The position numbers were made by a program, and so were the translations under genes. From contig OZ026549.1 of the NCBI GenBank assembly GCA_964020155.1, forward strand, positions 4,535,219 to 4,599,218: DNA of 64,000 nt, read 5' to 3'. This stretch comes from Chondrilla cf. caribensis. Taxonomy: Eukaryota > Porifera > Demospongiae > Chondrillida > Chondrillidae. How positions within the stretch are numbered: the first letter of the stretch is position 1; every line of letters starts with the position of its first letter. Below the pieces are notes generated by a model. The model was not told the DNA's origin and did no database searches. It worked only from the letters and a program-made list of their open reading frames with translations. Positions 43,767-64,000 of this stretch are shown here, one piece after another.

Positions 43767-44629
43767 TACTTGTTTGGAGAACAGGACATCAACTGGAAGG
43801 ATTCCTGATTGAGTGGTTAATTAGTGTATAACATTTGATTTTATAAGCACAACAAGACATATAGTGTGTTCTAATATAACATGCGTGATAAGTACATATG
43901 TATACAATGTAGTGTGTGCTCTCATCTTCATTAGTAAGAAATTCGTTATAATAAATGTAATTACATGCATGCATGTATGTATACAATACACTCAATACTC
44001 AACTATGAATTAGCAGATTTTTGATAAACTAAATATGAACCAAAATAGGACATGCACTGTAACTGTCCACCACCCACAATGATAGGGATCTCTTGGATCA
44101 GTGATAATGAACAGGCATGATCAAAGTAATCGTTGATCCATTCTAGATATTCCACAAATGATGTTAGGATAATCACCTGCAGTATATCTGATTCAACTAT
44201 TAACTGAAGTACCAGATATTGCCAACTGGTAAAATCATTATACTATTTACATAATATCATATTGCATAGTTAGCTAACAGAATATACAGAAAACACATGA
44301 TTATCAATAGAGTAGCACTTGAAACTCATTGTCAAATTATTATATCCTGTATATATGGTCTGGAAAACGGAAGTGAAGTAGTGAAAACATGCATGTTAGA
44401 GGAAGTAGAGCTTACATGAGAAAACAAGCAACTTTGTTCCCAAGGAATGTTTGTTGGCGTGCAACAGCTAGGTTACGCAGCTTTCTGCTAAGCAATTCAG
44501 TCACAATTCAAGAAAACAACTACAATTACACACCTATAAACATCTAGCATGAGAGTCTGTAAAGACATTGAGGAAATTGACAAGCGAGCAACAAGCACAG
44601 ACAACTGCCAATGTATAGTATATTGAGTT
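43767..44629. other. Tail-to-tail spacer between R3 and the flippase stop codon
   Basis: No gene. It is nearly identical to 32722-33589. It contains an AATAAA at 43950-43955 that may serve R3. Confidence 0.6.
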
Positions 44630-63684
<19,055 letters not shown>

Positions 63685-64000
63685 CTGTGTAGAGCAAGCA
63701 ACACGAGCCAATGTGAAATAGCAAGGACAGCCACCAGTACCAGTGGGTAAAGACCACCTGTACAAAGTAGAGCTTCATTTGGGAGGAAGAGACCCATGCC
63801 CTCACTTGTAAAAGTCCACTGGTTAGAGATATTCTATTTAATGCCCACTTCTTTTCTCAAAATGTGCATCTTATCCCCCTTGAATATTCTTCTAAAAGGT
63901 CGGCAGTGTGACTAATATTACCAGTACAACTTCACTGTGTTGCTATAATGCACAAAGACCACCTGTCCCAAGCGACCACTCTGAATGTGTCACCTGCCTA
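63685..64000. other. Flippase intron reaching the right edge
   Basis: No exon recognised. The preceding flippase exon, ending in phase 2, must lie to the right of the window. Confidence 0.6.

Overview
The window is animal nuclear DNA. Genes are split into many small exons with GT-AG introns. Extracellular domains (Ig, FN3, sushi/CCP) sit on symmetric phase-1 exons, there are secreted fibrinogen-related proteins, and a large P4-type ATPase is spread over more than 30 short exons. The compact AT-rich layout, many short MITE-like elements and abundant (CA)n and GTACGTAC-type repeats suggest a non-bilaterian animal, most likely a demosponge. The phylum is an inference and could not be checked here.

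Left part (about 1-22.4 kb): a tandem family of secreted proteins with a fibrinogen-like (FReD-like) core. Three closely related genes lie at 1097-3329, 10735-12586 and 16740-18414. A second subfamily has one intact gene at 6289-7995 and one broken copy at 20824-22028. All are on the + strand, with TATA boxes 95-150 bp upstream. Between them lie decayed 3' exon relics, an orphan ATPase exon, a hAT transposase relic, a TIR element with a PHD-finger ORF, MITEs, and a 45-bp minisatellite whose unit contains the exon 3 splice donor of this family.

Right part (about 22.4-64 kb): four + strand copies (R1-R4) of a single-pass receptor gene alternate with - strand P4-ATPase (ATP8A-like flippase) sequence. 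R1 encodes SP-Ig-Ig-like-FN3-FN3-linker-CCP-CCP-TM-tail. R2-R4 lack the two Ig-like exons and the first FN3 exon. The flippase reads from beyond the right edge through 16 exons (63684 to 56136) and 15 more (52035 to 44630), in one open frame to a stop. R4 lies inside its 4.1-kb intron on the opposite strand. The same 15 3' exons recur intact at 40725-33590, downstream of R3, with no 5' half. A third, truncated copy with five exons is at 29766-27347. The array therefore looks like tandem duplication of a unit made of receptor plus 3' half of the flippase.

Functionally, the window joins secreted fibrinogen-related proteins to Ig/FN3/CCP receptors with tyrosine-motif tails, a combination typical of recognition or innate-immune loci (inference), beside a phospholipid flippase. 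The most unusual signals are the intact, promoterless second 3' half of the flippase, which could be an alternative terminal exon cassette, and three independent minisatellites that each multiply a 5' splice site. All coordinates come from reading splice sites and frames by eye; no homology search or transcript data was available.
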